DNA from: Mimachlamys varia
Lineage: Eukaryota > Mollusca > Bivalvia > Pectinida > Pectinidae
Assembly (NCBI GenBank): GCA_947623455.1
Contig: OX392533.1
Coordinates: 34,036,229-34,100,228 of the forward strand
Length of the DNA: 64,000 bases
Direction of reading: 5' to 3'
Shown here: positions 1 to 10,950 of the stretch, in pieces
Layout: every line of letters begins with the position of its first letter
How positions within the stretch are numbered: the stretch's first letter is position 1
Program-made: the position numbers and the translations under genes
Notes under the pieces: model-generated
The model's database searches: none
What the model was told of the DNA's origin: nothing
Seen by the model: only the letters and a program-made list of their open reading frames with translations

Positions 1-1080
1 GTTATGGAGATTTCAAAAGGTACACGTGCACTAGATAGTCTATGTTCCATTCAAAGTCCAGAACTAACTACAAATTTAGACTACACATTTTGAAGTTATA
101 AAGAGGGGATAATAACCGCAACATACTCAACAATTACAAGTTAGTTAATTACTTTCTATTTGAGTAACAAGTTACGTGTGAAGTTATCAAACTGACCAGG
201 TAGATTATCCCGCTAATCCGATTACCTAATATAATGGACACTAACATGAGATGTACAATATTCAAATGTATTTTTATTAAGAGTCACTCTTGAATCATTG
301 GATAAATGATATGTATAACTGACATTATAAATGACACAGAGTATTACAATATGATAGCGCATATATATATGGGTTCATTAAAATGAATTTGAACAATCAA
401 TAAACACTAAATTTATGAAAGGTTAAAAATAAAGTTATTTCAATGACGACTTCAGATTATTCTCCCGACCCCCATATAATGGTACGTCCCTTAATTTCAT
501 TGTGTAATACATTTTGGATCATTAATCAACCAGACGTATATATTACTATTATATAGAGAGACATAGGACCCAATTTCTTGTGTTCCCGTTGTGACGTCAC
601 CAATACGTGTGCACAACTTTCAGCGGTTCGCGGTGCGTTTGATTAGCTTGTGGCAAAACAGGTAAAAAACCAAACTTCAACCTGTCGTAACTTTGAAACC
701 GGTCGGCCGGTTTCGATGCGGTTTTCGACAATGTATTAATGCCGGTACAGCGAGTCTTATAATTTCAGTTTCTATTTGCACCACAGTTACTCTTTAAAGC
801 CTCCTTTCGATAGTTCATTTTTGTTTTGCCAAATTAAAAGTCATTTATTGGAACAGAGTTAGAAGCCCTTCATCCCAGCATGCTACAGCCCACATATCAG
901 TATACTGGGCCTTTCGGCTGTTGAGCAAAAGTGTCTTGGATGATTTTTTTTAAGATATTTTACCACCGTGACTTGCGAAGTATAGCATGCTACCAGCCAA
1001 ATATCATCACCCTGGGTAGCTTTGTTACTATGTTACAAGTTGGTTTTTGTTTAAAAGATTTTAACACATTTGACATATGT
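1..1080. other. AT-rich intergenic DNA, no gene seen
   Basis: I see no exon-like reading frame with splice signals here. A perfect cAMP-response-type octamer TGACGTCA lies at 592-599. From about 860 to 1060 there is a strongly diverged copy of the 145-bp monomer family that is better preserved at 48598-49609 (shared phrases such as ACCAGCCAAATATCAT), so this stretch is at least partly old repeat. Confidence 0.5.
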
Positions 1081-1255
1081 AAAGTAGGTCGCGATGACCA
1101 AGTTAAGGTGTATCGACATTGTATCTCTAGCCCTTCACCTTTTGGTTGCGTGTTCGAAACCAACATGGGACAGTTACAAGGTACTTTGGCTTTCCTCCAC
1201 CTCCTAAACCTGCTCCGTTCCTAAATGACCCGGATTTTTAATAGGACATTAAACA
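1081..1255 (+). mobile_element. tRNA-derived SINE copy
   Basis: A box-B-like GTTCGAAAC sits at about 1153 and an A-box-like stretch lies about 60 bp upstream, as expected of a tRNA-derived head with an internal Pol III promoter. The 3' part (CTTTCCTCCACCTCC ... AATGACCCGG ... TTTTAATAGGACATTAAAC) is the kind of SINE tail I associate with bivalves, and related tails occur at 44735, 47240 and, inverted, at 47740 and 56175. The copy is diverged and presumably inactive. Confidence 0.6.
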
Positions 1256-1509
1256 AAACAAAATCAAACATCAGTATCCTGGGCCTTTCGGTTCCTTAGA
1301 AGTAATTCAAATATATTTTTACCACATCTGACCTTATGATATAGAAAGTAGTTCAAAGCAATTTATTTTAACAAATATTCCCACATCGAATTTCATGACT
1401 CCTAGGCTTTACAATTTTTGAGAAGTTGGAATTTTACATCTGTTTATTTCGTCTCGGTTGACAATAAAATCAAAACCATAGTCCGGAATGAAGATAGATT
1501 AAATAAGGG

Positions 1510-1860
1510 TTTGATATGATTGTTTCTACGTCCTATGAACAGCTTGGGCCAGTTTAACTAGGGAGAAAACTTGTACAAGAGGATACGACCAGGAGTTCTG
1601 GAAGATAAAGCGTCTTTTGCTGTAAATTGTGGTCACATCTTGGGAGAACGTGGAGTCCACAAAATGAGAAGTAAGCATACTAATGAAAAAAGTCAACCGC
1701 TATATCATACAAGGATACAAAATAGTTCTCAATGAGATTTCGTTGGCGACCATAAAACGTGTACATACTCTCGAAGCCACCAGCAGAACACCCCACATAT
1801 TCACACATTCACACTGAAATGACGACGGATTAACCAATTTGACCACTCCCATAATGCCGA
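1510..1860 (-). repeat. Composite of two dispersed repeat families
   Basis: The inverted SINE-type tail (GTTTCTACGTCCTATGAAC) is followed by a diverged fragment of the GGAACACCTGGTCTTATTC repeat (best copies at 44105-44490 and 53135-53510) and then by a CCAGCAGAACACCCCAC-type fragment shared with 37860 and 56270. No coding evidence. Confidence 0.45.
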
Positions 1861-1889
1861 GTATTTATGTAGGAATAGTAACCTTTATT

Positions 1890-3325
1890 TTAAGCTCGCT
1901 TAGTCCGAAGGGCCGATGAGCTTATGCCATGGCGCGGCGTGCGTCGTCCGTCTTGTCAACTTTTCCTATAAATCCATACTATTCCTGAACCACACAACAT
2001 AATTTGACCAAATATGACCTGAAACATCCTAAGGTGAAGGGGATTCAATTTTGTATAAATGACGGCTTTAACCCCTGAGGGGCGGGGCCAAATAGGGAAA
2101 TAGAGGAAAGGCCTTAATAATCCCTACTAAAAGTTGTAAAAGTAGTGAATGGTTTTGAACAAAATTTGGTCAGGTACATCTTTTTGGAGAAGGGAACAGA
2201 TTTTGTATCGTTGGTGCTTCTGACCCCCTACGAGACTGGAGGGGCGAGGCCTAATAGGGGAATTAGAGAAGCCCTTTAAATCCCTACTAGTCATAAAGTA
2301 ATAACTGGTTTTGAAACATCCTTCTGTGAGTGGAACAGATTTTGTACAAAGGATGCTTCCGACCCCTTCGGGCTGGAGAGGTGGGGCAAGAAATGGGAAA
2401 AGGCATTTAAATCCCCACTAGTCATAAAGCATAGAATAGATCTGAACCAAATTTGGTCAGAAACATCTTTTAAAGAAGGGAAACAGATTTTGTGTAAATG
2501 GTACTTCAGACCCTCTTGGGGCTTGAGGGGCGGGACCGAATAGGGAAATAAAGGAAAAGTTGTTTAAATCCCCACTAGTCTTTAAAAACTGAATAGATTT
2601 GAACCAATTTTAGTCAATACCATCCTTTGGAGGAGGGGAACAGATGCTGTATAAATTATGACTCGTGACCCCCCTGGGGCAGGAAGGGTGGGGCTCAATA
2701 GGGGAAATACAAAGAAAAGCCTTTTGAATCGCTACTTGTCATAATAACGTACTGGATATACTTTAACCAAATTTGATCAGAAACATCATTTAGAGAAGGG
2801 GAAAATGTATCAACGATGAATCCGGCACCCCCTGGATCCGGAGGGGCGGGGTCAAATAGGGGAAATAGGAAAAAAGCCTTATGAATCCATATAAGTCATT
2901 AACTTGGTTTTGAATAAATGGTGACTGACCCCAATGGGACAGGCGGGTCGAGGCGAGGCCAAATAGGGGATCCCATCCCCAAAACTATATATACAATTGT
3001 TTGCATTAAGAGACGATCACAATCCTGATATAAGTTTGATCCAAGGTTTTACCATGCCCTTGTAGACTTCCTAACCAAATACTATACAACTGCTGGGCAT
3101 AAAGAGACAAATGCTATCATGATAGAAGCATTGATGTCAGGGTCTTGCCGAAGCCCTTGGGGACCCAGTTTCTCAGTTAAACTTGAAAACAGTTGTTGAG
3201 AAACTCGCCCATTAACCAAACTTTAATTTATACAGATATTCCATTTAGGTCTGTCCCTGTCAATGGGATCGTTTTGGTTACCATTGTATCCATGTGAGCA
3301 GTACAGGTCCTCTTCGCCTCTTGTT
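1890..3325 (+). mobile_element. Array element, CArG-monomer family (complete copy)
   Basis: The left end is a palindrome of the AGCTCACCTGGCCCGAAGGG type (here mutated), followed by the CCATGGCGCGGCGTGCGTCGTC phrase common to such elements. Roughly eight diverged monomers of about 118 bp follow, each with AATAGGGGAAATAGAGG, CTACTAGTCATAAAG and TTTGAACCAAATTTGGTCAG. A unique right part (about 2960-3280) is shared with 51820-52300 and 58640-58850. The right end GTGAGCAGTACAGG ... GCCTCTTGTT is the terminus seen, inverted, at 48598. One monomer keeps a perfect CArG box at 2447-2456. Probably a Helentron-like non-autonomous element by analogy with the copies at 40569 and 58853. Confidence 0.65.
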
Positions 3326-4768
3326 AAAGACTCAAACAAGAGGCGTTGTAAAGGAAGAAATATGTTTAGAAAGAAAAAGATCCCTCATTTAGTCGCTTTT
3401 TAAACAATGATTCATTGGGCGCAGCAGGAACATTTTTTTTCGTATAGGTAATGTTAAATATACACGTCACTACCATTGTTTCGAAACATGCCGTTTACAT
3501 ATAATCCTGAACGTATTGATTATTGTGTAGATTTGTATTTAACACATGTCATTGTTTCTGCTACCAAGCATCAACATATATAAACATGTAACGGAGCCGA
3601 GAATGTGACAGGAGATAACCCGCAGGTTGTTTAAATGTAGAGATCCATGTATACAATGACTCGGTAACAGGAGAGAGAAAATGTACTCGGTAACAGTATA
3701 GTGTCAATAAATAAATCATGTACAGAACTATAAGATGATAATGGATTTTGTTATTGATCAAGAAGGTTTGTAGAAACATTTACCAATACCGGGGATAGTA
3801 TTACCCCAACGCGAGCTCCCCGTCAAACATTCAAACCTCAAGTAGTTATCAGAGTTGTCATCATATATACATGTTATTCACACGCAGCGAGAGATTATAA
3901 ACTTAAAATCTAATATGGCGAGTTTTTGGGCAAGACGACTATGCATTCGCAGTTTAGCTTATCGCTAAAAGTTATGACGGATGCTCATTAGATTGTGCAT
4001 AACTAAATACACTAGTTTTGCTCTATTCTGAGTCATGGCTTACCTTAACAATCTAAAGTGAATTAAAATGTACATCACACCGTTTATATGTAAAAAGAAA
4101 AAAGGTTATTGATAGTTTAAATTGTAGATCATATAATATTCGTTCAACAGTTATTTCCAGGTCCCGACTTGTTTTCTTGATTTTCACATTAAACATAAAA
4201 GTAAACTTTCATTTGCCACTTAAAGAGGCAATTTAGTGAATCTGCGTTTTTTTAAAAATTAATTAGAATGAAAAATACCTATATCCAGATAAAGGGATCC
4301 TAATCTGATACTTGTATACCGTGTAGCCCATGTCCGATGTGGTCAGTTTAATTAATGGGAAAGTCAAATAAAGCGACATCAAAATATATTACGAAATACT
4401 ATTATTTCACATGTATGTGTGCTATAAACAATTGAAAAAAACGCATGGAAAACATCAAGTTTTGTTAAAAAATATTTGTATGAATAGGTAACCGGGATTA
4501 CCGAATTTTGAAAATATTTGGTGATATTATAAAAAAGTAAACACATTTAGCTTATTCGCCCCTTAAATGCAAAATGTATTTATAACAAATCTTTTATCTT
4601 AAGGAAAGTATCTGTTTCGATTGTTACAGTAAACTCATTTCATTGATTTGCCTATTTTGAATAAAAGGCTGACCGTCCTGTATAGACGTCCTTCTTACTT
4701 TCAATCATAATAAATGCTCAACTGCATTAATTGTAAAGCCATGTATAACTGTATGGACAGGTAATATA
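3326..4768 (+). repeat. 5' flank of gene A, duplicated upstream of gene B
   Basis: From about 3690 this stretch aligns in collinear blocks with 46420-48211 upstream of gene B. Shared anchors include TCATGTACA at 3716/46438, the ATATATACATGT region at 3863/46571, AATCTAAAGTGAAT near 4050/47522, TTGTTTTCTTG near 4168/47611, and the TTTCATTG-TTTGCCT block near 4636/48099. The blocks are separated by insertions in B, for example the SINE-tailed repeats at 47055 and 47735. No exon is recognised within it. Confidence 0.6.
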
Positions 4769-4923
4769 TGTGCGCATGTCTTCTAGACCTGATCACTGAT
4801 CAATCAAATATATCTACAATGTACCAATGAAATATCACAGCAGCTTTGCTAATGGTTTTGTTTCTTGTCCCGTCATATCTGAAATCATTAGCTTGCTAGC
4901 ACTGGCGAACTAGTCAAGTTGAA
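4769..4923 (+). promoter_or_regulatory. Conserved proximal promoter / 5' UTR of gene A
   Basis: The 155 bp before the start codon are clearly conserved with 48212-48368 in front of gene B. Shared blocks are TGTGCGCATGTC, TCACTGATCAAT, TACCAATGAAATA (an inverted-CCAAT candidate), AAATCATTAGCTTGCTAGCAC and GGCGAACTAG. No convincing TATA box in a fixed position was found. Conservation above that of the surrounding intergenic DNA suggests regulatory or transcribed untranslated sequence; the transcription start is unknown. Confidence 0.55.
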
Positions 4924-4970
4924 ATGGGGAATCTACCACATGGACTGATAATAAGGCTCACCTTCAGCGG
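4924..4970 (+). CDS. Gene A exon 1: start and first half of signal peptide
   Basis: ATG with a purine at -3 and G at +4 opens 15 codons plus two bases (MGNLPHGLIIRLTFSG when joined), ending at a GTTAGT donor in phase 2. Too short to be found as an ORF, it is supported by the gene B counterpart at 48369, which has the same length, the same phase and 11 of 16 matching residues, and by conserved upstream sequence. Together with the first residues of exon 2 (AAFTVFWISFASS) it forms a typical signal peptide with an N-terminal basic residue and an aromatic-rich hydrophobic core. Confidence 0.75.
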
Positions 4971-5270
4971 GTTAGTAGTCTCTACTATATTTGATACGCT
5001 TTAACATGCAACTGTCATTTTAACCAATTTAATTTTCTTTTTAAGATTGATAACATACTTGTTTTACAAATTCACTATATAATGAAATACTATCTCAGAA
5101 TTGTATGTCCTGTTAGCATATATTATGGAGCACTGTGATAGAAAACTGTAATCGCGAATATGGGAAAGCATACAAATTCTCTTACAAATAAATAATATTA
5201 GCTCACCTGACCGAAAGAAGATTATGCCCACACCACTTCACTTCGTTGCTGGATGTATACATATCTCAAT
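4971..5270. other. Intron 1 of gene A, no recognised element
   Basis: AT-rich intron start; no exon or known repeat seen. Confidence 0.4.
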
Positions 5271-5530
5271 TAAGATGACGTAGCACACACATATGCTAAA
5301 CCTCTTAAATTTAGTAATAGATACAGTATGCCGAAAAATTGAATTAAACTGCATCATACAGCTGTTTCGTCCTTCTAGGACTCTTCAGTAATGCTAGGGG
5401 CCGAAAGGTAGGAATCCAAAATTTCTAAAATAATATAGAAGCTGAAGGGTCATATGCGTCAAACCCCTTTAATTTATGAATTTAGAAGAAAAATTAAAGT
5501 AGTTCTGTATAATTTCAAATCGTGTACTAC
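5271..5530 (+). repeat. GATGACGTA/GCTGTTTCGTCC repeat, copy 1
   Basis: A dispersed family of about 250 bp. It starts AAGATGACGTARCAC, continues through TTTAGTAATAGATACAGTATG and ACAGCTGTTTCGTCCTYCTAGGAC, and ends near TATAATTTCAAATCGT. Other copies lie at 6015, 7578, 19834 and 20143, and inverted in intron 3 of both genes (10725, 54440). An (AT)n microsatellite follows at about 5752-5770. No coding capacity; probably a MITE or SINE, but no terminal repeat was confirmed. Confidence 0.6.
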
Positions 5531-6014
5531 GAAAAGATAAACATGTATTTTGTTATTATACATACATTACTAAAATATAAGTTAAGGTCAAACTCAACTT
5601 CACCAAGTCGAGTCATCCATAATATCGATTGGTTGAGTTTCATTTGGGTGCTAGATTTGTTGCCGGTTCAGTGTTTTCTCTGCATGTACCGACTGATCCT
5701 CCATTAAATTTGAGCAAATATAACAAAATATTGATCCATTTCACCTGCAACTATATATATATATATATATCGTGTTGATGCATGATTAATGATCATAAAT
5801 GAATACAGGAGACCGGAACAAGATCGGCTTTTTTCCCTTTTTGTGCTAATGCAATTTTCATGATCTTCGCACATTTTAGTTGGCTGGGCATTCACTAGAA
5901 CAATAAATGTCGAGGACACTTGAATAATAACAGAACAGGAGAAAGCAACTTTTGAGAGCGTAGAATGAAAATGCGAACTTTCTGCAATCAGATTTGCTAC
6001 TTTTTGCACGATCA

Positions 6015-6240
6015 AAGATGACGTAACATACACATATGCTGCCCCTTAAATTTAGTAATAGTTACAGTATGCTGAACAAAATAAATTAAATTGCATCATA
6101 CAGCTGTTTCGTCCTCCTAGGACCCTTCAGTGAAGCTAGGGGCCAAAAGGTGGGAATCTCAAAGTTTCTAAACTAATTTAAAAGCAGAACGGTCAGGTGC
6201 ATACAACGCCTTTGACTTATGAATTTAGAAAAAAGACTAT
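6015..6240 (+). repeat. GCTGTTTCGTCC repeat, copy 2
   Basis: Second copy of the family, collinear with the one at 5271 from AAGATGACGTAACA through GGACCCTTCAGTGAAGCTAGGGG to the AATTTAGAA end. Lies in intron 1 of gene A and abuts the long hairpin. Confidence 0.6.
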
Positions 6241-6241
6241 A

Positions 6242-6333
6242 AGACTCGTTCATATGCGTGTATGTAGGATAGGGATATTCCACCCGAGGGTAGAATATCC
6301 CTATCCTACATACACACATAATGAAAGAGTCTT
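6242..6333. repeat. Long near-perfect hairpin
   Basis: Two arms of about 40 nt, starting AGACTCGTTCAT and its complement, pair around a loop containing CACCCGAGGGT. The inner 27 bp (GTATGTAGGATAGGGATATTC core) differ at one position. It could be the fold of a small MITE, a truncated fold-back element or a hairpin RNA source; the sequence alone does not decide. Confidence 0.7.
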
Positions 6334-7577
6334 TTTCTCTCATATCAACTACCCAAATAAGCTCAAAAATCATTAAAATGTGTTTAAACAGGCTGCCATT
6401 TTGAAATTTCAACTTTTTTTGACGAAAACGAACTAGACAGCGAGTTTAAGCATACCCTATATTTGCAAACATAGTTTGCGCGGAAAAATTGATCTCTTTC
6501 TGGTGTTTATGGTTGAAATTTTATGAAAGGTTTTAATTTCATCACGCCATCGTTTTCTCTTTCCGGCATCAGAGTTTACCGTATTCGTGACGTCACATCA
6601 GTGTTGAGCCATTGTGACGTCACGTCGCGTCGCGTGATATGCTATGTCTTTGTTTTTCTTACATAGCTTTCTTACATGGGCAAACCCTATCCAACATGGC
6701 GAGATATGAGAGAATAAACTAGTTTTTTATAATTGCAAATCGTGAACTGTGTATGCACGATGTGAGAACGATGTGATGCTTGGCGATTGTTTCTATCGCA
6801 CATGTGGGCGCACGATAAACTAACATTGTGCGATGACAATCGTCGTTGGTGTAAATTGGGAAATGGCTTAACAATATACACGGCTTCGGGCTAGTTGTTT
6901 TAAGTATATTTCTATATTTTAACTACATACATTAGCTGATATTTCTATCATTTCTTAAAATTAGGAATAGTCTTTTATTGGTTTTTGAAACAAACCAAAT
7001 AGACACATGTAAACTTTCAACACATATTGACAAGTTCTCATTCAGGTAAAAAGTACTGGTTGTTTACCAAGATATACCTGTACATAGACCATATGTGTAT
7101 ATGTCTCTGGCCTGGGGCACTTATAACACATGCATAGGTGTGAACACACGGGTAAAGTGGTGGGGAGGGGGTGTTCAAATAACAAAATATAAGAGTCCAG
7201 TGTGTTTTCATAACGGTCGCTTGATAATGGCTGTCGTGGCGGATCGCGGGACACGGAACAGGTACAATTCTGGTATGTTATTTACCTGTTCTGTTACCTG
7301 GGAGCTAAACCCACACTTGGCCGTCTAATGGTCACTGCAATACTGTTTACTGTATATTGTAATGTTAGCATAATCCCAATAAATATGATGCCAATTTATA
7401 TAGTTTTTTCGACAAGAGGGTTCCATATTTTATTTCATTCCGTAATATGTATCGACCAATTGTACCTGATGAGAATCGCACACATAAACGCAAGATCTTT
7501 AGATCGCCCAGTTGTGCGCACCATGGGCGAACGATGTTTGAACGATGAACGCATGCATGTTTTGGTACGTTGTGCGT
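6334..7577. other. Intron 1 of gene A with paired TGACGTCA sites
   Basis: No exon is recognised. Two perfect TGACGTCA octamers occur about 25 bp apart (about 6589 and 6614), the second followed by a CpG-rich CGTCGCGTCGCGTG. Several open frames here overlap one another on opposite strands and look accidental. A fragment around 7490-7560 (GTTGTGCGCACCATGGGCGAACG) resembles no family I know. Confidence 0.4.
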
Positions 7578-7740
7578 TACCACAACTGTACAGCTGTTTC
7601 GTCTTCCTACATTGAGGACTCTTCAGTGATGCTAGGGGCCAATTGTGGAAATATAAAATTTCTAAGGGTCAGGTGCATAAAACCCCTTTAAAATATGAAT
7701 TCAGAAGTAAGATTAAACTACTTCTGTATCAAAACGTGTA
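7578..7740 (+). repeat. GCTGTTTCGTCC repeat, copy 3 (5'-truncated)
   Basis: Begins at ACAGCTGTTTCGTC and runs to AAACGTGTA; the first 80 bp of the family are missing. It carries a small insertion TACATTGA relative to the other copies. Confidence 0.55.
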
Positions 7741-7796
7741 ATAAAGCGGCAGCTGAAATTGATAAATATCAGAGCTGTATAAAGATTGATCAAACC

Positions 7797-8185
7797 CAAT
7801 CTGATTAAAATCATATCTTGATCTCCGCGCCGTTCCGTAAACTTCTCTCTGCTGCGTTAAGATCTGAGATAATCCCATAGAGGGTCATGTCCCGATGTCC
7901 TTTCGCATTAGCCAATCAAATTACTACTGGCAGAATCTTGACAGTGAAATTTTGAGGCGACAAAGCTTGCATAAATACATTTTTCCGTTTAGTCATTTCG
8001 TCATCAAACAGTTCGTGCGAAATAATGTGACGAAACGGCTTGCTGCAAGATGACAGGTCGTCGGAAAATTATTTTAGTGTTAAATAAAGAGGCGACAAAG
8101 GTCATCTGGACGTCACCTCTTATGGGATGTTGTCAGATCCTTGTAAAACGGAGTGAGAACAAGGATCTGTATTTTAATCAGATTG
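7797..8185 (+). mobile_element. Mutator-like MITE, complete copy
   Basis: The 389-bp element has perfect 15-bp terminal inverted repeats (CAATCTGATTAAAAT ... ATTTTAATCAGATTG). It is flanked by a perfect 9-bp target duplication GATCAAACC at 7788-7796 and 8186-8194. A 9-bp duplication with this TIR layout suits a non-autonomous Mutator-type element. Other copies: 30529, 31164 (inverted), 50424, 50944 (inverted), 60849, and fragments at 9396, 9717, 13165 and 53098. No coding capacity. Confidence 0.85.
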
Positions 8186-8194
8186 GATCAAACC

Positions 8195-8625
8195 AACATT
8201 GGTGCACCACAACCTAAAGATACGTACAGATATAATCATATTGATGTACTATAAGAACTTCTATTTATTGATATATTAGATTTTGCCAGGACCGGTTTGG
8301 CCCATTACTGGTTCAATTTTGTCCATACAACACATAAAACGCAATCCGATCCTCCAACAGTAAAAGTTATCTAACTCAAAAAGTAAAACAGACATGCTGA
8401 CACATCAATCGGACCACCCCTGGCTGGTTTTGTAGTTTCCAGACTTGCCGACTTGTAAATATTGGAGAATAAAGTAAGCAATGTGTTTTGAATGCTTTTT
8501 TTTGCTACCGGCCAATTTTCCAAAGTTTGTGTACCAAAACAAGAAATGTATAAAACGGCGTTATTCAATTGTATTTTAATTTTAACCCCTCATCTTATTA
8601 GACGTATTTCAATTTTATGTTACAG
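8195..8625 (+). other. End of intron 1 of gene A
   Basis: Unique AT-rich intron ending in the acceptor TTTTATGTTACAG directly before exon 2. The acceptor region is conserved with that of gene B (TTTATGTTTCAG). Nothing else recognised. Confidence 0.5.
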
Positions 8626-8893
8626 GGCCGCATTCACTGTATTTTGGATATCCTTCGCAAGTTCGAAAATCTTAAACCAGCACTATTTTGACGACAACCT
8701 GAGGAGAGTGGCGTACCACATTGCGATACCGTATGGTCCGCTTCAGTGTGGAATATTATGTAGCCTTGACGGCCGCTGTAAGTCCGTCAATTATCACATG
8801 AAATCTCTAACCTGTGAACTTGTAGAAACATCAGCATCTAACGTTTCTGATTCTGAAGGATGGGTGTCTACGTCGGATCTATCTTTCGTCAAT
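8626..8893 (+). CDS. Gene A exon 2: signal peptide end and PAN/apple domain
   Basis: 268 nt, entering in phase 2 and leaving in phase 0 at the donor AAT|GTAAGT. It encodes residues 16-105. After the signal peptide (cleavage probably near Ser28-Ser29) comes a PAN/apple-like module with cysteines at 57, 61, 67 and 79 in the spacing CxxxCxxxxxC...C and the family-typical block RCKSVNYH followed by CEL. PAN modules bind proteins or glycans. N88-V-S is a possible N-glycosylation site absent from gene B because of a one-codon gap. Nucleotide identity to the gene B exon is about 91%, well above the sushi exon. Confidence 0.85.
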
Positions 8894-9395
8894 GTAAGTG
8901 TTATTATCATTGCTATTCCTTTCTAAACGTCCCACTGACAGACGAGATCATAAGTGCCAATGAAAGCGCCATATTGAAGAATAATGAGATCGAGACGTTT
9001 ATGTGATTACTATTATTATTCCTTTCTTATCGCCCCATTGACACAATTAAGTTCGTTAATGCCAGTACAAGCTCCATATACATAATATTAAATTATATAG
9101 GACGACGGAATAGATATGTTATTGGGAAATGAATGTGTCAATTTATTCATAGATCAAACACATCAGAGAAAACTGATGCGTAAAAATGGTTTTCCTGTAC
9201 TCAGCATCGATTGATCTCGGGGCAAAATAAGAACAAAGGGGTGTTTTGGACCAAGAGCCTTAATATTTGATCACGATAACAAATCGATCAATGGCCATCT
9301 TGAAGTGTAACCATGTCGCTCACTATCACTATCTCAAAAAGTGTTTCACATAGATTTTACACAAAATATCGTCTTTCGTATTAACTAATGTGATT
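8894..9395. other. Intron 2 of gene A, first part
   Basis: No exon or clear repeat recognised. It does not visibly align with the start of intron 2 in gene B beyond the donor. Confidence 0.4.
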
Positions 9396-9760
9396 AAAAT
9401 CATATACCTTCATCTCCGCGCCGTTCCTTAAACTTTTCTCTGCTGTCTTCATATCATGTCGGGGCATAAATATCCTTCTCTTTCTGAATCATTAGGGAAT
9501 GTTTTCCAATTTTCCCCTCGACTATCCCTGGGAAAAGAGAACTATATTTTTCTTAAAGTAATATTCGCTACTGCAGGTTAAAATCAGAATAAGCTAGTCA
9601 CTTTCTTAAATATTCAGATTAAGTGTTGCCTTAACAGCCGTTTACATTTAAACCCACATGATCGGGAATCCAAACTGAAGATCAGCTGAAAGAAAATCAA
9701 AAGTGTGTTAATACAACAATCTGATTAAAATGCAGATTCTTGACCTATATCAAATTTTAT
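9396..9760 (+). repeat. Fragments of the Mutator-like MITE
   Basis: A left-end fragment (TGATTAAAATCATATACC ... CTCCGCGCCGTTCC) begins at 9396 and breaks off after about 70 bp. An isolated TIR (CAATCTGATTAAAAT) followed by GCAGATTCTTGACC stands at 9719. The remains look like decayed copies. Confidence 0.55.
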
Positions 9761-10200
9761 ATGCCCCCCCCCCCCTCCACGGGGAACATATAGTGTTACC
9801 CATGTCCGTCGCGTCCTGTGGTATTGTATGTAACCGGTTAATCTCTGCAACTACCACTATGATTGTTACCAAATTCTGCAGACACAATTAGTTTGATATA
9901 ATTTGTGAACTTTCCTCGTTTTCACGGATTACGTATTCAAGATGACAGCCACATATATAACTTTATGGCTAGTAGCGATTTAAAGGAATTACCTCTAATT
10001 CCCCTATTGGGGCCCATTCCGCTTGCCCCTTGACGGTCAGTCATCATTTATGCAAAATATGTTCCTTTTCCCCACAAGGATGTTTCTGACCAAATTTGGT
10101 CTAAATCCAATGAAGACTTTTTGACTAGTAGTGTTTTTGAGGAAATGCCGCGCCATGGCATACATGTAAGCTCACTGGCCGTTTGGGCCAGGTGAGCTAA
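9761..10200 (-). mobile_element. CArG-monomer array element, truncated, inverted
   Basis: Reads in reverse as the palindromic terminus (TTTAGCTCACCTGGCCCAAA, about 10180-10200), the CCATGGCGCGGC phrase, and about two monomers with CTACTAGTCAAAAAG and CCAAATTTGG (perfect CArG box at 10090-10099). The far side starts at a C-run (9763-9776) next to TCCACGGGG, a terminus of a different family, so two elements are probably fused. Confidence 0.55.
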
Positions 10201-10429
10201 AAATAGTTATTTGGCACGAATGGAGGCGGCAGGTTTAATGTACCATTTTATGCATAACATTGAAGTAAGCGATGTGATGAGTTTAGTGAGTATGTCTGAG
10301 GCTCCTGTTTGTGTAAGCATCCTTGCTCCTAGACATGAATGTTGACTGCTGTTTTTCATTTTTTACACCTTTGACAGGTCAATTCACCTAACTGTTTTTT
10401 TGAAAACAAGCACTTTTTTTCATTGTCAG
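10201..10429 (+). other. End of intron 2 of gene A, conserved with gene B
   Basis: The stretch with TGTACCATT, AAGCGATGTGA and GAGGCTCCTGTTTGTGTA aligns with 53900-54100 in gene B. Frame is not kept (an insertion of about 10 bp), so it is intronic. It ends in the acceptor TTTTTTTCATTGTCAG. Confidence 0.6.
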
Positions 10430-10520
10430 GAAATGCTGGGTTCGTGTGCAAGTGTAACCATTCATGAACTCAACTTGTGTGCCCGTCTACGAAATGGAGG
10501 GAAAGCAAATATGAGGAAAT
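10430..10520 (+). CDS. Gene A exon 3: 30-residue cysteine linker
   Basis: 91 nt, entered in phase 0 and left in phase 1 at AAAT|GTATGT. It encodes residues 106-135 plus the first base of Tyr136. The pattern GSCASVTI..LNLC.RLRNGG with two cysteines (111 and 122) is shared with gene B (54106-54196), with the same length and both cysteines kept. It is not a recognised domain by itself; it may close the PAN fold or form a small loop before the sushi domain. Support comes from paralog conservation and canonical splice sites; the exon is far too short to be seen as an ORF. Confidence 0.8.
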
Positions 10521-10724
10521 GTATGTATTTATCGCTATATGAGTAACTTAAAAAAGTCAATTTTGAGTCATATGAATATTATTTTATTAATAACATTATT
10601 ATTGTTCGATTTCTTATATATGATTAATGAAATTACCGTCTGAAATATACTATTCATTTAAATCAATAGCTTCAATTTCATAGCCGAGTCTCAATTCGTA
10701 GATGACGTAGAGGTTTGGGGATTC

Positions 10725-10950
10725 TAAAATAGTTTGGTATTCTACAGTAGTTTAGAAAATTTCCTTTCCCACCTTTTAGCCCCTTGTATTATTGACGATT
10801 CCTAGAAGGACGAAACAGTTGTATGATGGAGTGTAATGTTTTTCAGCATGTTGTAACTATAAATTCAACACAGGTTCCTATTCAAGATACTTCAGCATCA
10901 CTGAATAGTCCTCGGAAGACGATATAGCTGTATGATGCAGTTTAATTGTA
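10725..10950 (-). repeat. GCTGTTTCGTCC repeat, inverted copy in intron 3
   Basis: Reads in reverse as the family at 5271, with remnants of a second arm (CCTCGGAAGACGATATAGCTG) before the next element. The corresponding intron of gene B has the same family in the same orientation at 54440-54830, so the insertion probably predates the duplication. Confidence 0.55.

Noticed and set aside
1081..1170. Possible functional tRNA gene
   Set aside because: Box A and box B traces are present but no cloverleaf can be closed, and a SINE tail follows.
931..1224. 97-codon frame near the window start
   Set aside because: Spans a diverged array fragment and the SINE; no coding signature.
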